DNA of 64,000 bases from Actinoplanes utahensis (lineage in GTDB: Bacteria; Actinomycetota; Actinomycetes; Mycobacteriales; Micromonosporaceae). The stretch is taken from assembly GCF_016862455.1 (NCBI RefSeq), contig NZ_BOMZ01000071.1, forward strand, positions 60,703 through 124,702, given 5' to 3'. The position numbers and the translations under genes are program-made. This document shows positions 48,114 through 57,087 of the stretch, one piece after another. The notes beneath the pieces were generated by a model. The model did no database searches, was not told the DNA's origin, and saw only the letters and a program-made list of their open reading frames with translations. Each line of letters starts with the position of its first letter. The stretch's first letter is position 1.

Positions 48114-50345
48114 TTAGCTCTCCCGGAACAGCAACTCCTGCATCGCATCGGTGGTGAGCGGCTCGGCGAAGTAGTAGCCCTGGCCGAGCTCGCAATTGCC
48201 GTCGGCGAGCTCGCTGAGCTGCCCGGCGTCCTCGATCCCCTCGGCCACCGTGGAGAGCTGGAGCGCCTGGCCGAGCTGGATGATGCCGAGGGTCAGCGAC
48301 GCGGCGGCCGGCACGTCGCCGATGTCGTCGACGAACGATTTGTCGATCTTGATGATGTCCACCGGGAACCGCCGCAGGTAGGCCAGCGACGAGTAACCGG
48401 TGCCGAAGTCGTCGATCGCCAGGCGTACCCCGAGGGCCTTGATCGCCCCCAGCCGGTCCAGCGTCTCCTGCCGGTGGTCGACGAGCAACGACTCGGTCAG
48501 CTCGATCACCAGACAGCGGGCCGGCAGGCCGCTCTCGGTCAGCGCCGAGCTGACCACGTCCGGCAGGTCGGCGCGTTCCAGCTGCACCGCGGAGAGGTTC
48601 ACGCTCACCGTGAGCGGGGCCTCCGGACCGCGCCGCTCGTTCCAGCGGGCGGCCTGCCGGCACGCCTCCCGCAGCACCCACTCGCCGATCGGGACGATCA
48701 TCCCGGTCTCCTCGGCCAGCGGGATGAAGTCCAGCGGCGGGATCATCCCGCGCTCCGGGTGCTGCCACCGGACCAGCGCCTCCAGACCGGAGATCTCCCC
48801 GGTGGCCAGCCGTACGATCGGCTGGAACCGCAGCTGGAACTCGTGCCGCAGCACGGCCCGGCGCAGGTCGGCCTCCATCTCCAGGTGACGCTGGAAGGAC
48901 TCGCGCATCGACGGCTCGAAGACCGCGTACTGGTCCTTGCCCTTCTTCTTGGCCTCGAACATCGCCAGGTCGGCGCGGACCAGCAGCTCCTGGGCGTCGT
49001 GTCGGCCGGCCTCACCGAAGGCGACGCCGATGCTGCACGTCACGAACGTCTCCCGGCCGTCCAGGTCGAACGGCTCGCGCATCGCGGTCACGATCCGCCG
49101 GGCCACCGGGACCGCGGCCTCCACCGAGCCGGCCTCCGGCAGCAGCACGGCGAACTCGTCCCCGCCCAGCCGGGCCGCGGTGTCGTCGGTGCGCAGGCAC
49201 TCCCGCAGCCGGTCGGCGACCGCGGCCAGCAGCCGGTCACCGGAGCTGTGGCCGAGCGCGTCGTTGATCATCTTGAACCGGTCCAGGCCGATCAGCAGCG
49301 TGGCGGCGCCACCGGCGCGGTCCGCGCCGAGCGCGTGCTCCATCCGGGTGACGAAGAGTGAGCGGCTGGCCAGCCCGGTCAGCGTGTCGTGGAACGACGC
49401 GTTCATCTCGCGCAGCGTCCGGGCGTCGGTGACGGCCAGGCTGGCGTGCTCGGCGAAGGCCAGCAGCATCTCCTGAGCGGCCGGGTCCCACACCCGCGGC
49501 TCGCGGTGTGTCCCGGCGAACATGGCGCCGACCACGACGCCGTTCTCGTGCACCGGTACGGCCATCACGCTCTTGATCCGGTGCTCGTGCACCAGTTCCG
49601 GCACCGCGATCGGCGAGCTGGCGTAGTCGTCCACGGCCACCAGCTCGTCACCCATGATCGCCAGCCCGGCGACCCCGAGGGTGGCGATCGGCATCCGCTG
49701 CATCCGTTCCAATGCCGTGACCGGGATGCCGAAGGACGAGACCACGCTCATCCGGCCCGGGTCGTCGTTCTCCAGCACGGTGAGCCCGGCGACGTCGACC
49801 TCCAGCAGGTCGCCGACCCCGGCGGCGACCTGGTCCAGGATCTGCCGCAGCGGCTCCCGCCGGGCGATCGACCGCTGAACCGCGCTGAGGTGGTCGAAGA
49901 GCCGCTGCCGGCGCTGCATCGAGTCGAGCAGCCGCCGTTCGGTCTCGACCAGCTGGAGCGCCTGCAGGCTCAGCTCCAGGACCCGGGCCATGCCGCGGAG
50001 CAGGCAGACCTCCTCGTCGGTGAAGGCGGCCGAGGTACGGCCGATCACCAGCATGCCGGAGGACGAGCCACCCAGCGGCGCGACCGCGAGCAGGTACTCG
50101 AAGCCGTCGCCGGTGCGGAGCGTGGCGGGGTGGCCGACCAGGTAGCCGGCGGTCAGCGCGTAGGCGGGGATCTCGTCGGCGGGCAGCCCGACCGCGGCGG
50201 CCACGCCACCGTCGACCGCGAGAACCGCGAGGTCGGCGTCGAGCGCCCGGAGCGCGCACTCGACCGCGGCGTGCTGTGCCGCGGCCTCGTCCGGCCGGTC
50301 GGCTACCACGGCGAGGAACTCCGTCAATTGCTGGGTGGCGAGCAC
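48114..50345 (-). CDS. GAF-GGDEF-EAL cyclic-di-GMP signalling protein
   Basis: About 743 aa, cytosolic. Two sensor regions precede the enzymatic pair: an N-terminal GAF-like domain and a clear GAF domain (SVMAVPVHENGVVVGAMFAG). The GGDEF domain has an intact RLGGDEFAVLLPE. The EAL domain has SGLEALVRW, ELTESLL, DDFGTGYSSLAYLRRFPVD, KIDKSFV and EGIED, so both diguanylate cyclase and phosphodiesterase sites look functional. The start is uncertain: the frame is open to 50723, and I chose the GTG at 50345. It lies 10 nt upstream of the GT2-pseH-pseI genes on the same strand. Confidence 0.86.
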   Translation of the reverse strand: MLATQQLTEFLAVVADRPDEAAAQHAAVECALRALDADLAVLAVDGGVAAAVGLPADEIPAYALTAGYLVGHPATLRTGDGFEYLLAVAPLGGSSSGMLVIGRTSAAFTDEEVCLLRGMARVLELSLQALQLVETERRLLDSMQRRQRLFDHLSAVQRSIARREPLRQILDQVAAGVGDLLEVDVAGLTVLENDDPGRMSVVSSFGIPVTALERMQRMPIATLGVAGLAIMGDELVAVDDYASSPIAVPELVHEHRIKSVMAVPVHENGVVVGAMFAGTHREPRVWDPAAQEMLLAFAEHASLAVTDARTLREMNASFHDTLTGLASRSLFVTRMEHALGADRAGGAATLLIGLDRFKMINDALGHSSGDRLLAAVADRLRECLRTDDTAARLGGDEFAVLLPEAGSVEAAVPVARRIVTAMREPFDLDGRETFVTCSIGVAFGEAGRHDAQELLVRADLAMFEAKKKGKDQYAVFEPSMRESFQRHLEMEADLRRAVLRHEFQLRFQPIVRLATGEISGLEALVRWQHPERGMIPPLDFIPLAEETGMIVPIGEWVLREACRQAARWNERRGPEAPLTVSVNLSAVQLERADLPDVVSSALTESGLPARCLVIELTESLLVDHRQETLDRLGAIKALGVRLAIDDFGTGYSSLAYLRRFPVDIIKIDKSFVDDIGDVPAAASLTLGIIQLGQALQLSTVAEGIEDAGQLSELADGNCELGQGYYFAEPLTTDAMQELLFRES

Positions 50346-50484
50346 ATGGTTGCAGTCGGCTACCGGAACCTGCAGTTGAGGGAAACGGGCAAGCCGCCCG
50401 GGGTTCGTGCCAACCTGGTCACGAACGGTCAGGCTGCCGGTACGTACGGTTGTCAAAGCCGGTCGGGTGGGTCTGAATGGATCC

Positions 50485-51960
50485 GTGGAGATGTTGGCGT
50501 CCGGTCGTGTCGGTGCCGCCTCGATCGCCTTTCTGGGCCTGGCCGCGGCCGCCCCGATCGTCACCCTCGTCACCGTGATCCCCGATGTCCTGGCCGCGGG
50601 TGCCGGCCCCCTGGTGCCCTGGACCTGCGCCGTCGCCGGCCTGATCCTGCTGCTCTTCTGCGCCGGCCAGGCCGCGATGATCCGCCGGCTGCCCAGCTCC
50701 GGCGTGGCGTATTCGCATGTCACCCTGGGCCTCGGCCGCCCGGCCGGGCTCGCCGCCGCCTGGCTGGCGATCGCCGGCTACCAGACGATCCAGTTCGGTC
50801 TCTACGCGCTGGCCGGTCTGACCGCGGCCCCGCTGCTCAGCAGTTTCCTCGGTCTGACCGCGCCGTGGTGGGCGGTGGCGGCGGCCTGCTGGGCGGTCGT
50901 CGCGATCTGCGGGCCCATGCGGATCGAGGTCGCCGCCGGGGTGCTCGGCCTGCTCGCGGTGGCCCAGGCGACCGTGCTCGCCGGGATCGGCGCGGCGGGG
51001 GTGCTGCAGCCGTTCGGCGGCCGGGTGACAACCGATTCCATCCTGCTCGCCGGCTGGCCGGCGCTCGACCGGTCCGCTGTCGGGCTGCTGCTGGCCGTCG
51101 CGGTGCTGGCCTTCGCCGGTTTCGAGTCCACCGCCGGGTACGCCGAGGAGGGCTTCCAGCCACGCCGCAGCGCCGGTTTCGGCGGCTACGGTGCGGTCCT
51201 GCTGATCGCGTTGCTGCTGGGCGGCGTCTCGTGGACGATGATCGTCGCCGCAGGGCCGGACCGGGCCGCCACGGTCGCCGACACCCGCGGCGCCGAGCTG
51301 CTCTTCGATCTGGCCGCCGGGCGGCTCGCCCCGTGGGCCGTCACGCTCGGCCGGTTCGTCCTGTTCGCCGGGGTGCTGGCCGGGATCCTCGCGCTGCACC
51401 AGGTGATCGCCCGCTACCTGTTCGCCCTCGGCCGGGAGGGGGCGCTGCCCGGCGTGCTGGGCGACGTCCGGCGGCGGACCGCCGCGCCGCGCGCCGCCTC
51501 GGTGACCCAGTCGCTGATCGCGGGCGCCGCACTGGCGGGCGCCTGGGCGGCCGGCGCGGGTCCGGGGCCGCGGACCGCGCGGTGGCTGATCGTCGGCGGC
51601 GCGCTGAGCCTGCTGGTGGTGTTGCTGCTCGCGGCGCTCGCCACGCTGCTGCATCTGAATCGGGTGCCCGGGCCGGAAGGGCTCTGGGGCCGCTTTCTCG
51701 CGCCCGTCCTGGCCCTGGTGTCCCTGGGGGCGGTGGCGTTCCTGGCTTTCGGCGACCTGCCCGCGCTGCTCGGGATGCCGGCCGGGTTCGCCTTGGTCAA
51801 GGCGATTCCCGCCGGTCTTGCGGTGGGTGTGCTGGTGGGTGTGGGGCATGCCCTGCTGGTGGGCCGCCCGAGTGCCGCCGCGCCGCGGATCCCGCGGCAA
51901 CGTGACCCGGGCGCGCACCGCCCGGAGCGGATCACCCAAAGAAGTCCTGGACCTGGGTGA
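50485..51960 (+). CDS. APC-family amino acid permease
   Basis: About 491 aa with 12 predicted helices. The N-terminal GRVGAASIAFLGLAAAAPIV and helix-2 segment SSGVAYSHVTLGLGRPAGLAAAW are typical of amino acid-polyamine-organocation permeases. FAGFESTAGYAEE is the helix-6 signature and ALHQVIARYLFALGREGALP the helix-8/loop signature. Substrate unknown. The GTG at 50485 is a compromise: an ATG at 50491 and a GTG at 50467 are also in frame, and none has a good ribosome-binding site. It is divergent from the GGDEF/EAL gene. Confidence 0.86.
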   Translation: MEMLASGRVGAASIAFLGLAAAAPIVTLVTVIPDVLAAGAGPLVPWTCAVAGLILLLFCAGQAAMIRRLPSSGVAYSHVTLGLGRPAGLAAAWLAIAGYQTIQFGLYALAGLTAAPLLSSFLGLTAPWWAVAAACWAVVAICGPMRIEVAAGVLGLLAVAQATVLAGIGAAGVLQPFGGRVTTDSILLAGWPALDRSAVGLLLAVAVLAFAGFESTAGYAEEGFQPRRSAGFGGYGAVLLIALLLGGVSWTMIVAAGPDRAATVADTRGAELLFDLAAGRLAPWAVTLGRFVLFAGVLAGILALHQVIARYLFALGREGALPGVLGDVRRRTAAPRAASVTQSLIAGAALAGAWAAGAGPGPRTARWLIVGGALSLLVVLLLAALATLLHLNRVPGPEGLWGRFLAPVLALVSLGAVAFLAFGDLPALLGMPAGFALVKAIPAGLAVGVLVGVGHALLVGRPSAAAPRIPRQRDPGAHRPERITQRSPGPG

Positions 51961-52432
51961 GGGTCAGATAGCCCTGCGGCTCCAGTTCGCGGGGGATCGA
52001 CGGCAGGCTCTTGGCCGTCACCGGGACCTCGCCGGCGTCCTCGGGCGGGGCGGTCGGCGCCGGGGTCGGTGGCAGGGCGGGCAGCGCCATCGCCTCCCGG
52101 ATCACCTCGAACATGGTGCGGACCTCGGTGGACGCCAGCCGGGCCAGCTCGTCCCGGCCGGTCCCGGCCGGCGGCAGCGCGCAGGTGAAGTTGGCCCGCA
52201 ACCGGTCGTCGACGCGGCGGATGTCGGCGCTGGGGCGCAGGTGGTCGAGCCGGCCCTCGGTGACGATGCCGAGCTCGCAGCCGCGGCAGCCGGACCCGCG
52301 CCACCACTGCTGCCAGCGTGGGTCCGCGTCGAGCCGGTGCACGGCGTGCTGCAGGGCCCGCAGGTAGAACCGGGGCTGCTGACCATCCCGAGTTGCCGTC
52401 CCCAGCCGCGGGTGGACCCAGAACTCGTCCAT
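51932..52432 (-). CDS. Conserved hypothetical protein with a CxxC-type pair
   Basis: A 166-aa cytosolic protein of no recognised family. It begins MDEFWVHPRLGTATRDGQQP, followed by RFYLRALQHAVHRLDADPRW and GSGCRGCELGIVTEGRL (Cys-x-x-Cys). A Pro-rich stretch follows and it ends with LTLTQVQDFFG. The Cys pair could bind metal or form a disulfide. The ATG at 52432 is the most N-terminal start that gives a protein-like sequence. Longer frames cover the promoter region of the divergent hydrolase. Its 3' end overlaps the permease 3' end by 29 bp. Confidence 0.55.
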   Translation of the reverse strand: MDEFWVHPRLGTATRDGQQPRFYLRALQHAVHRLDADPRWQQWWRGSGCRGCELGIVTEGRLDHLRPSADIRRVDDRLRANFTCALPPAGTGRDELARLASTEVRTMFEVIREAMALPALPPTPAPTAPPEDAGEVPVTAKSLPSIPRELEPQGYLTLTQVQDFFG

Positions 52433-52584
52433 GGTTCGCAATGGTCGCAAATGAGACCACCTCCCGGTGCGGAATTCGGGGCGGCACGTCCGAGTGGATG
52501 GTTTCCGCCGGAAAAACCACCTTTTGAGGGGGTAACCCGGCGTGGACGGGTGATAGGTGACGACCGGCCCCACAGCATGTGGGC

Positions 52585-54153
52585 ATGAGAAGAATCTGGG
52601 CGGCCGCCGCCGCGGTAGCGCTCGCCGCGGTCGGCGCCACGGTCACCGGGGCGCGGGCCGAGACGGTGCGCGTCGGACCGGCGCCGATCGCATGGAGCGC
52701 CTGCACCGACAGCACCCTCAAATCGCACGGCGCCGAATGCGGATATCTCTCCGTCCCGCTGGACTACACGAAGCCTCAAGGGCGCAAGATCGAACTCGCC
52801 GTCGCGCGGGTGAAGGCGACCGTGTCGGCCGACAAGCGCCAGGGCGTCATGCTGATCAACCCGGGCGGTCCGGGCGGCTCCGGGCGCGGCCTGGCGGCGC
52901 TCGGGCGGCACGTGCCGAAACAGGGCGGCGCGGCGTACGACTGGATCGGCTTCGACCCGCGCGGGGTGGGCGCGAGCCGGCCCAAGCTCACCTGTGACAG
53001 CAAGTACGCCGGGTACAACCGGCCCGCGTACGTGCCGTCCGACCGGGCGAGCGAGAAGGCGTGGCATGCGCGGACCACGGCGTACGCGGCCGCCTGCGCC
53101 AAAGCCGGCGGCACGCTGCTGGACCACATGCGCACCGAGGACACCGTCCGGGACATCGACAGCCTCCGCCAGGCGCTCGGCGCCGAGAAGATCAGCTTCT
53201 ACGGCTTCTCGTACGGCACCTACCTCGGCCAGGTCTACGCCACCCGCCACCCCGAGCGGGTGCACCGGATGGTCCTGGACGGCGTGGTCGACCCGCGCCG
53301 GGTCTGGTACCAGGCCAACCTCGACCAGGACCTCGCCTTCGACAAGACGATCAAGGTGTACTTCGCCTGGATCGCCAAGTACGACGCGGTCTACCACCTG
53401 GGGCGCACCGCAGCCGCTGTGGAGAAGCAGTACTACCAGCAGCTCGCCGCGCTGACGAGGAAGCCGGCCGGCGAGATCGGCCCGGCCGAGCTGACCGACG
53501 TCTTCCTGCAGCCCGGCTACTACATCTTCGGCTGGGAGGAGACCGCGCGGGCCTTCTCCGCCTGGGTGCACCGTAAGGACGCGACCGGGCTCAAGCGGCT
53601 GTACGACGAGAACCACCCGCAGGCCGAGGGCTCCGACAACGGGTACGCCGTCTACCTGGCCGTCCAGTGCACCGACGCGCCGTGGCCTTCCGACTGGCGC
53701 AAATGGGCCCGGGACAACTGGCGGGTGCACAAGAAGGCGCCGTTCGAGACCTGGGGCAACGCCTGGTACAACGCGCCCTGCCGGCACTGGGCCGCCGACG
53801 CCGGCCGGCCGCTCGAGGTGGACGGCAGCAAGGCCCCGCCGATCCTGCTGATCAGCGAGACGCTCGACGCGGCCACGCCGTACTCCGGCGCCCTGGAGGC
53901 CCGCCGCCGCTTCCCGCGCTCGGTCCTGCTCGAAGGCGTCGACGGCACCACCCACGCCGGCTCGCTGTTCGGCAACGCCTGCGTGGACAACACCATCGCC
54001 GACTACCTGCTGACCGGCGCGCTGCCCGGCCGGGTCAAGGCGGACCGCTCGGACAAGCAGTGCGAGCCGATCGCCAAGCCGACCCCGCTGCCGGCCGGCA
54101 AGAAGGCGAACCCGCTCGGCGAACGCCTGCGGCTGCAACGCGGCATCCGCTGA
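52585..54153 (+). CDS. Secreted alpha/beta hydrolase, tripeptidyl aminopeptidase-like
   Basis: A 522-aa exported serine hydrolase of the SlpD/SlpE-type group, releasing tripeptides from protein N-termini in characterised Streptomyces enzymes. A signal peptide (MRRIWAAAAAVALAAVGATV) precedes the mature chain. NPGGPGGSG supplies the oxyanion loop and the nucleophile is Ser209 in FYGFSYGTYLG. The acid is Asp428 (ETLDAATPY) and the His is His457 (GTTHAGSL). TAP-like C-terminal domain present. A lipase/esterase activity is possible. A hairpin terminator follows 12 nt after the stop. Confidence 0.92.
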   Translation: MRRIWAAAAAVALAAVGATVTGARAETVRVGPAPIAWSACTDSTLKSHGAECGYLSVPLDYTKPQGRKIELAVARVKATVSADKRQGVMLINPGGPGGSGRGLAALGRHVPKQGGAAYDWIGFDPRGVGASRPKLTCDSKYAGYNRPAYVPSDRASEKAWHARTTAYAAACAKAGGTLLDHMRTEDTVRDIDSLRQALGAEKISFYGFSYGTYLGQVYATRHPERVHRMVLDGVVDPRRVWYQANLDQDLAFDKTIKVYFAWIAKYDAVYHLGRTAAAVEKQYYQQLAALTRKPAGEIGPAELTDVFLQPGYYIFGWEETARAFSAWVHRKDATGLKRLYDENHPQAEGSDNGYAVYLAVQCTDAPWPSDWRKWARDNWRVHKKAPFETWGNAWYNAPCRHWAADAGRPLEVDGSKAPPILLISETLDAATPYSGALEARRRFPRSVLLEGVDGTTHAGSLFGNACVDNTIADYLLTGALPGRVKADRSDKQCEPIAKPTPLPAGKKANPLGERLRLQRGIR

Positions 54154-54165
54154 CGCCCGCGTCGA

Positions 54166-54203
54166 CGATGAGGCCCGGTGGCGTACGCCACCGGGTCTCA
54201 TCG
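54166..54203 (+). terminator. Hairpin terminator after the secreted hydrolase gene
   Basis: A 17-bp stem (CGATGAGGCCCGGTGGC with GCCACCGGGTCTCATCG, one G-T wobble) and a 4-nt loop start 12 nt after the stop. It isolates the hydrolase gene from the riboswitch-controlled operon. Confidence 0.85.
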
Positions 54204-54224
54204 CTGGTCCTGGGCTAAGCTCGG

Positions 54225-54330
54225 TCCCGCGAAGGGGAGTAGCTCCCAACGTCGCGGTCGACATACTGATTCCGGATCTCCGGGGTCCGGCCGCGCGGCC
54301 TCGTGCAAACGGGGCGAGCGAGACCTTCGA
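54225..54330 (+). promoter_or_regulatory. yybP-ykoY-type manganese riboswitch
   Basis: The leader of the 54408 gene has the hallmark blocks of this class in order: GAAGGGGAGTAGCTCC (from 54231), a CGTCG...CGACAT element, CTCCGGGGTCCGG, GCAAACGGGGC and GCGAGCGAGACCTTCG (ending about 54329). These RNAs bind Mn2+ and turn on exporter genes. The downstream gene encodes a GDT1-type Mn/Ca exporter, a known target. About 75 nt between aptamer and start codon would be the expression platform, ending in GGGAG. Confidence 0.9.
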
Positions 54331-54407
54331 CCAGGCTGTATTCGATGACGGCCGGGTCGAGGTCGCCCTGCGCCCGAACGCCCGGTCGTGTGCCACCGGG
54401 AGTTTTC

Positions 54408-54995
54408 GTGGAAGAGTTCCTCGCCGCGCTGGGCATCAGCTTCGCGGTCATCTTCGTCGCCGAACTCGGCGACAAATCCCAGCTCATGGCGATGACGTTC
54501 GCCACTCGCTTCAAGACCATGCCGGTGCTGATCGGCATCACCGTCGCCACCGCCGTGGTGCACCTGGTCTCCGTCGGTATCGGGGTCGGGCTCGGCGCCG
54601 CCATCCCGACCGGCTGGATCTCGCTGATCGCCGGTGTCGCCTTCCTCGGTTTCGGCGCCTGGACGCTGCGCGGCGACAAGCTGACCGACGAGGAGAAGGG
54701 CAAGGCGGAACGCTCCACCGGCTCCGCGATCCTGGCTGTCGGCGGCGCGTTCTTCCTGGCCGAACTGGGTGACAAGACCATGCTGGCGACCATCACGCTG
54801 GCCACCCAGCACGGCTGGTTCGGCACCTGGATCGGCTCCACCATCGGCATGGTCGCGGCCGACGCGCTCGCCATTCTGGTCGGTCGATACCTCGGCCGTC
54901 ATCTACCCGAAAAGGTCATCAAGTACGGAGCCGCCGCACTCTTCGCTATCTTCGGCATCTGGTTGATCACCGAAGGCGTGATCGAACTGCGATAG
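54408..54995 (+). CDS. GDT1/TMEM165 (UPF0016) family cation exporter
   Basis: A 195-aa membrane protein with six to seven helices in two repeats. Each repeat has the family's E-x-G-D-K motif: ELGDK at residues 19-23 and at 119-123. Bacterial members export Mn2+. The preceding yybP-ykoY riboswitch supports that role here. The GTG at 54408 has GGGAG 5 nt upstream. The frame is open upstream (to 54303) but that sequence is the riboswitch. It is followed 10 bp later by a cyclase-like gene. Confidence 0.92.
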   Translation: MEEFLAALGISFAVIFVAELGDKSQLMAMTFATRFKTMPVLIGITVATAVVHLVSVGIGVGLGAAIPTGWISLIAGVAFLGFGAWTLRGDKLTDEEKGKAERSTGSAILAVGGAFFLAELGDKTMLATITLATQHGWFGTWIGSTIGMVAADALAILVGRYLGRHLPEKVIKYGAAALFAIFGIWLITEGVIELR

Positions 54996-55005
54996 GGGAG
55001 CCGCC

Positions 55006-55755
55006 GTGCTGGAGTACCGGGCCGAGTTCGACGCCGAAGTAGCCCTCGACGGCGGGGGCGAACTGCGGGCGCGAGGCTTCCGGTTGTTCATCCCGCACGC
55101 CGACGTCACCGAGACCGAGATCGTCGACCTGCTGGCCGCCGCGCTCGCCCCGCAGCGGATCGAGTCGGCCAAGGTCAGCGACATCCGGATCGTCGCCGAA
55201 CCGCACCCGCCGGCCGGGGACCACCCGGGCGGGCGGGTCCGGTACATCGACCTGAGCCAGATCACCGCGGACGGGCCGGACCGCAGGCGCGGCACCATGA
55301 TGAACACTCCGTTCGATGTGGCGACCGTGCCCCTGGACCGTTTCGCCGGTCTGCCCGCGGTAGTGGTGCGGTCGGTCGGCACCGACCCCGGCATCACGGC
55401 CGACCTGCTCGCCGACGTGACCGTCACCGGCCGGGCGGTCCTGTTGCACACCGGCGGCGACCGGCGGTGGGGCACCGCCTCGTACCGCTCCGAGAGTCCC
55501 TACCTGACCCGTGACGGCGCCGAGTTCCTGGCCGCGGGTGGTGCCGCGGTGGTCGGTGTCGACGCGGAGTGGGAGCTCTCCGTCTTCGAGGCCCTGGCCG
55601 ACGCGCGCATCCCGGTCGTCATGAACCTCACCAACCTGCGCGAACTTCCGCCGCTCGGCGCCCGCTTCACCGCGGTGCCGGTCCGGGAACACTGCTACGG
55701 CGCACACCAGGTCCGCGCCTACGCCACCGTGCCCGCCGACGAAGAGGGAGCATGA
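55006..55755 (+). CDS. Cyclase/kynurenine formamidase-like protein with degenerate metal site
   Basis: A 249-aa protein. The C-terminal 160 residues resemble the 'cyclase' (PF04199-type) fold: YIDLSQ at its start, PAVVVRSVG, GRAVLLHTGGDRRWGTASY, SPYLTRDGAEFLAAGGAAVVGVDA and a late RIPVVMNLTNLRELPP. The hallmark HxGTHxDxPxH metal-binding motif is not present: the equivalent place reads MMNTPFDVATVPLDRF. Activity is therefore doubtful. The N-terminal 75 residues are a separate small domain (HADVTETEIVDLLAAAL). The GTG has GGGGAG 6 nt upstream. It is in the Mn-riboswitch operon and overlaps the next gene by 4 nt. Confidence 0.72.
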   Translation: MLEYRAEFDAEVALDGGGELRARGFRLFIPHADVTETEIVDLLAAALAPQRIESAKVSDIRIVAEPHPPAGDHPGGRVRYIDLSQITADGPDRRRGTMMNTPFDVATVPLDRFAGLPAVVVRSVGTDPGITADLLADVTVTGRAVLLHTGGDRRWGTASYRSESPYLTRDGAEFLAAGGAAVVGVDAEWELSVFEALADARIPVVMNLTNLRELPPLGARFTAVPVREHCYGAHQVRAYATVPADEEGA

Positions 55756-56960
55756 CGGAGAACCTGGACCTGGCCCGGATCCGGCTCGGCCGCGGCGAAC
55801 CCGCCGCGGCCGCCGCTCTCCTCGCCCCGATCCTCGCCGCCGAACCCGACCACGTCCCCGCGCTCGTCCTGATGACCCACGCCCAGCTCGCCCTGAAGAA
55901 GCCGGACCTCGCCGACGAACTGGCCCGCCGCGCCGTCGAACACGCACCGGACTGGCCGGAGGCGCTCGGCGCGCTCAGCCGGGTGCACACCGAGAGGGGC
56001 CGGCACGACGAGGCGATCGCCACGGCGCGGGCCGCGGCGGAACTCCAGCCGGAGAACCCGTACCGGCACAACCGCCTGGCCTGGGCCCTGCTGGAGGACG
56101 GCCGGCACTCGGTCGAGGCCGAGCACGCCGCCCGTGAGGCGATCCGGCTGGATCCGCGGGAAGCCGACTTCCGGATCACCTACGCCATGGTGATGAAACA
56201 GCTGAACCTGCTCGACCGGGCCGGTCAGGCGCTCCGCGACGCGCTCGCCCTGTCCCCGGACCACGCGGTCGCCCGGCACGAGCTGGCCGTCCTGGACGTG
56301 GCGCGACACAGCCCGTTCGCCCTGGGCCGGCTGGCCCGCGGGGTGTCCGGGCTGGCCGGCGCGCTGCGGGCCGACCCCCGTCAGGAGGCCAGCCGCTTCC
56401 TGCTCGACGTCGCGTTGCGCCAGTTCCTGGTCTACACGGCGATCATCCTGGTGCTGCTGGCCTACCTGGGCTGGCGTTTCACCGAGACCTCACCCGGCGC
56501 CGCCCGTCTGCTGGCCGCCGCCGCGGCGCTGGCCCCCACCGCCTACGCCGGATACTTCCTGACCCGTCTCGACCCGACGCTGCGTGCCTACCTGCGGGAT
56601 CTGCTCACCCAGGGCCGCCAGCGGATCGCCGTGCCGGCCGCCGGCGTCGCCGTGTTCCCGCTGCTGATCTCCCTGGTCGCGCCGGCCGCCTGGCTGCCCG
56701 TGCTGCTCGGCACCGCCACCCTCGCCGGTTTCGCGGTGCGCCTGCTCACCGCCCCACTCGACGAGCCCGGCGAATCCGGCCGGGGTCTGGCCACCCACTC
56801 GCTGGTCCTGATCGCCGGGGCCTGCGCCGCCGTCTCGGTCGGCGCGCTGTCGACCGACACCCTGTCGCCGTCCTGGCGTCTCCCCGCGGCTGCCGCCGCC
56901 TTCGCGATCACCGCGGGCTGCCTGGCGGTCATCGCGCGCCGCCGTCTGCGTCCCTCCTGA
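55752..56960 (+). CDS. TPR-repeat membrane protein
   Basis: A 402-aa protein. Residues about 1-185 contain four to five tetratricopeptide repeats (APILAAEPDHVPALVLMTHA, RRAVEHAPDWPEALGALSRV, AAAELQPENPYRHNRLAWAL, REAIRLDPREADFRITYAMV). The C-terminal half has about six transmembrane helices (FLVYTAIILVLLAYLGW and onwards). It probably scaffolds a protein complex at the membrane. The ATG overlaps the cyclase-like stop (ATGA). A similar soluble TPR protein is encoded just downstream (57088). An imperfect hairpin follows. Confidence 0.8.
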   Translation: MTENLDLARIRLGRGEPAAAAALLAPILAAEPDHVPALVLMTHAQLALKKPDLADELARRAVEHAPDWPEALGALSRVHTERGRHDEAIATARAAAELQPENPYRHNRLAWALLEDGRHSVEAEHAAREAIRLDPREADFRITYAMVMKQLNLLDRAGQALRDALALSPDHAVARHELAVLDVARHSPFALGRLARGVSGLAGALRADPRQEASRFLLDVALRQFLVYTAIILVLLAYLGWRFTETSPGAARLLAAAAALAPTAYAGYFLTRLDPTLRAYLRDLLTQGRQRIAVPAAGVAVFPLLISLVAPAAWLPVLLGTATLAGFAVRLLTAPLDEPGESGRGLATHSLVLIAGACAAVSVGALSTDTLSPSWRLPAAAAAFAITAGCLAVIARRRLRPS

Positions 56961-56961
56961 A

Positions 56962-57021
56962 GACCCTTTCCTCGTACGGGCCACCCAAGGTCCCGTGACA
57001 GCCCGTACAGGAGAAAGGTCC
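56962..57021 (+). terminator. Imperfect stem-loop after the TPR membrane protein gene
   Basis: GACCCTTTCCTCGTACGGG and CCCGTACAGGAGAAAGGTC pair over about 17 bp with small bulges around a 21-nt loop. It starts 2 nt after the stop. It may be a terminator or a processing/attenuation structure before the 57088 gene. Confidence 0.55.
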
Positions 57022-57087
57022 TAAGAATCGGGTGTCGTCTGCCGATCGGGTCTTCGTGATCCCCAACGGTGTTCCCGGAGCGGACCG

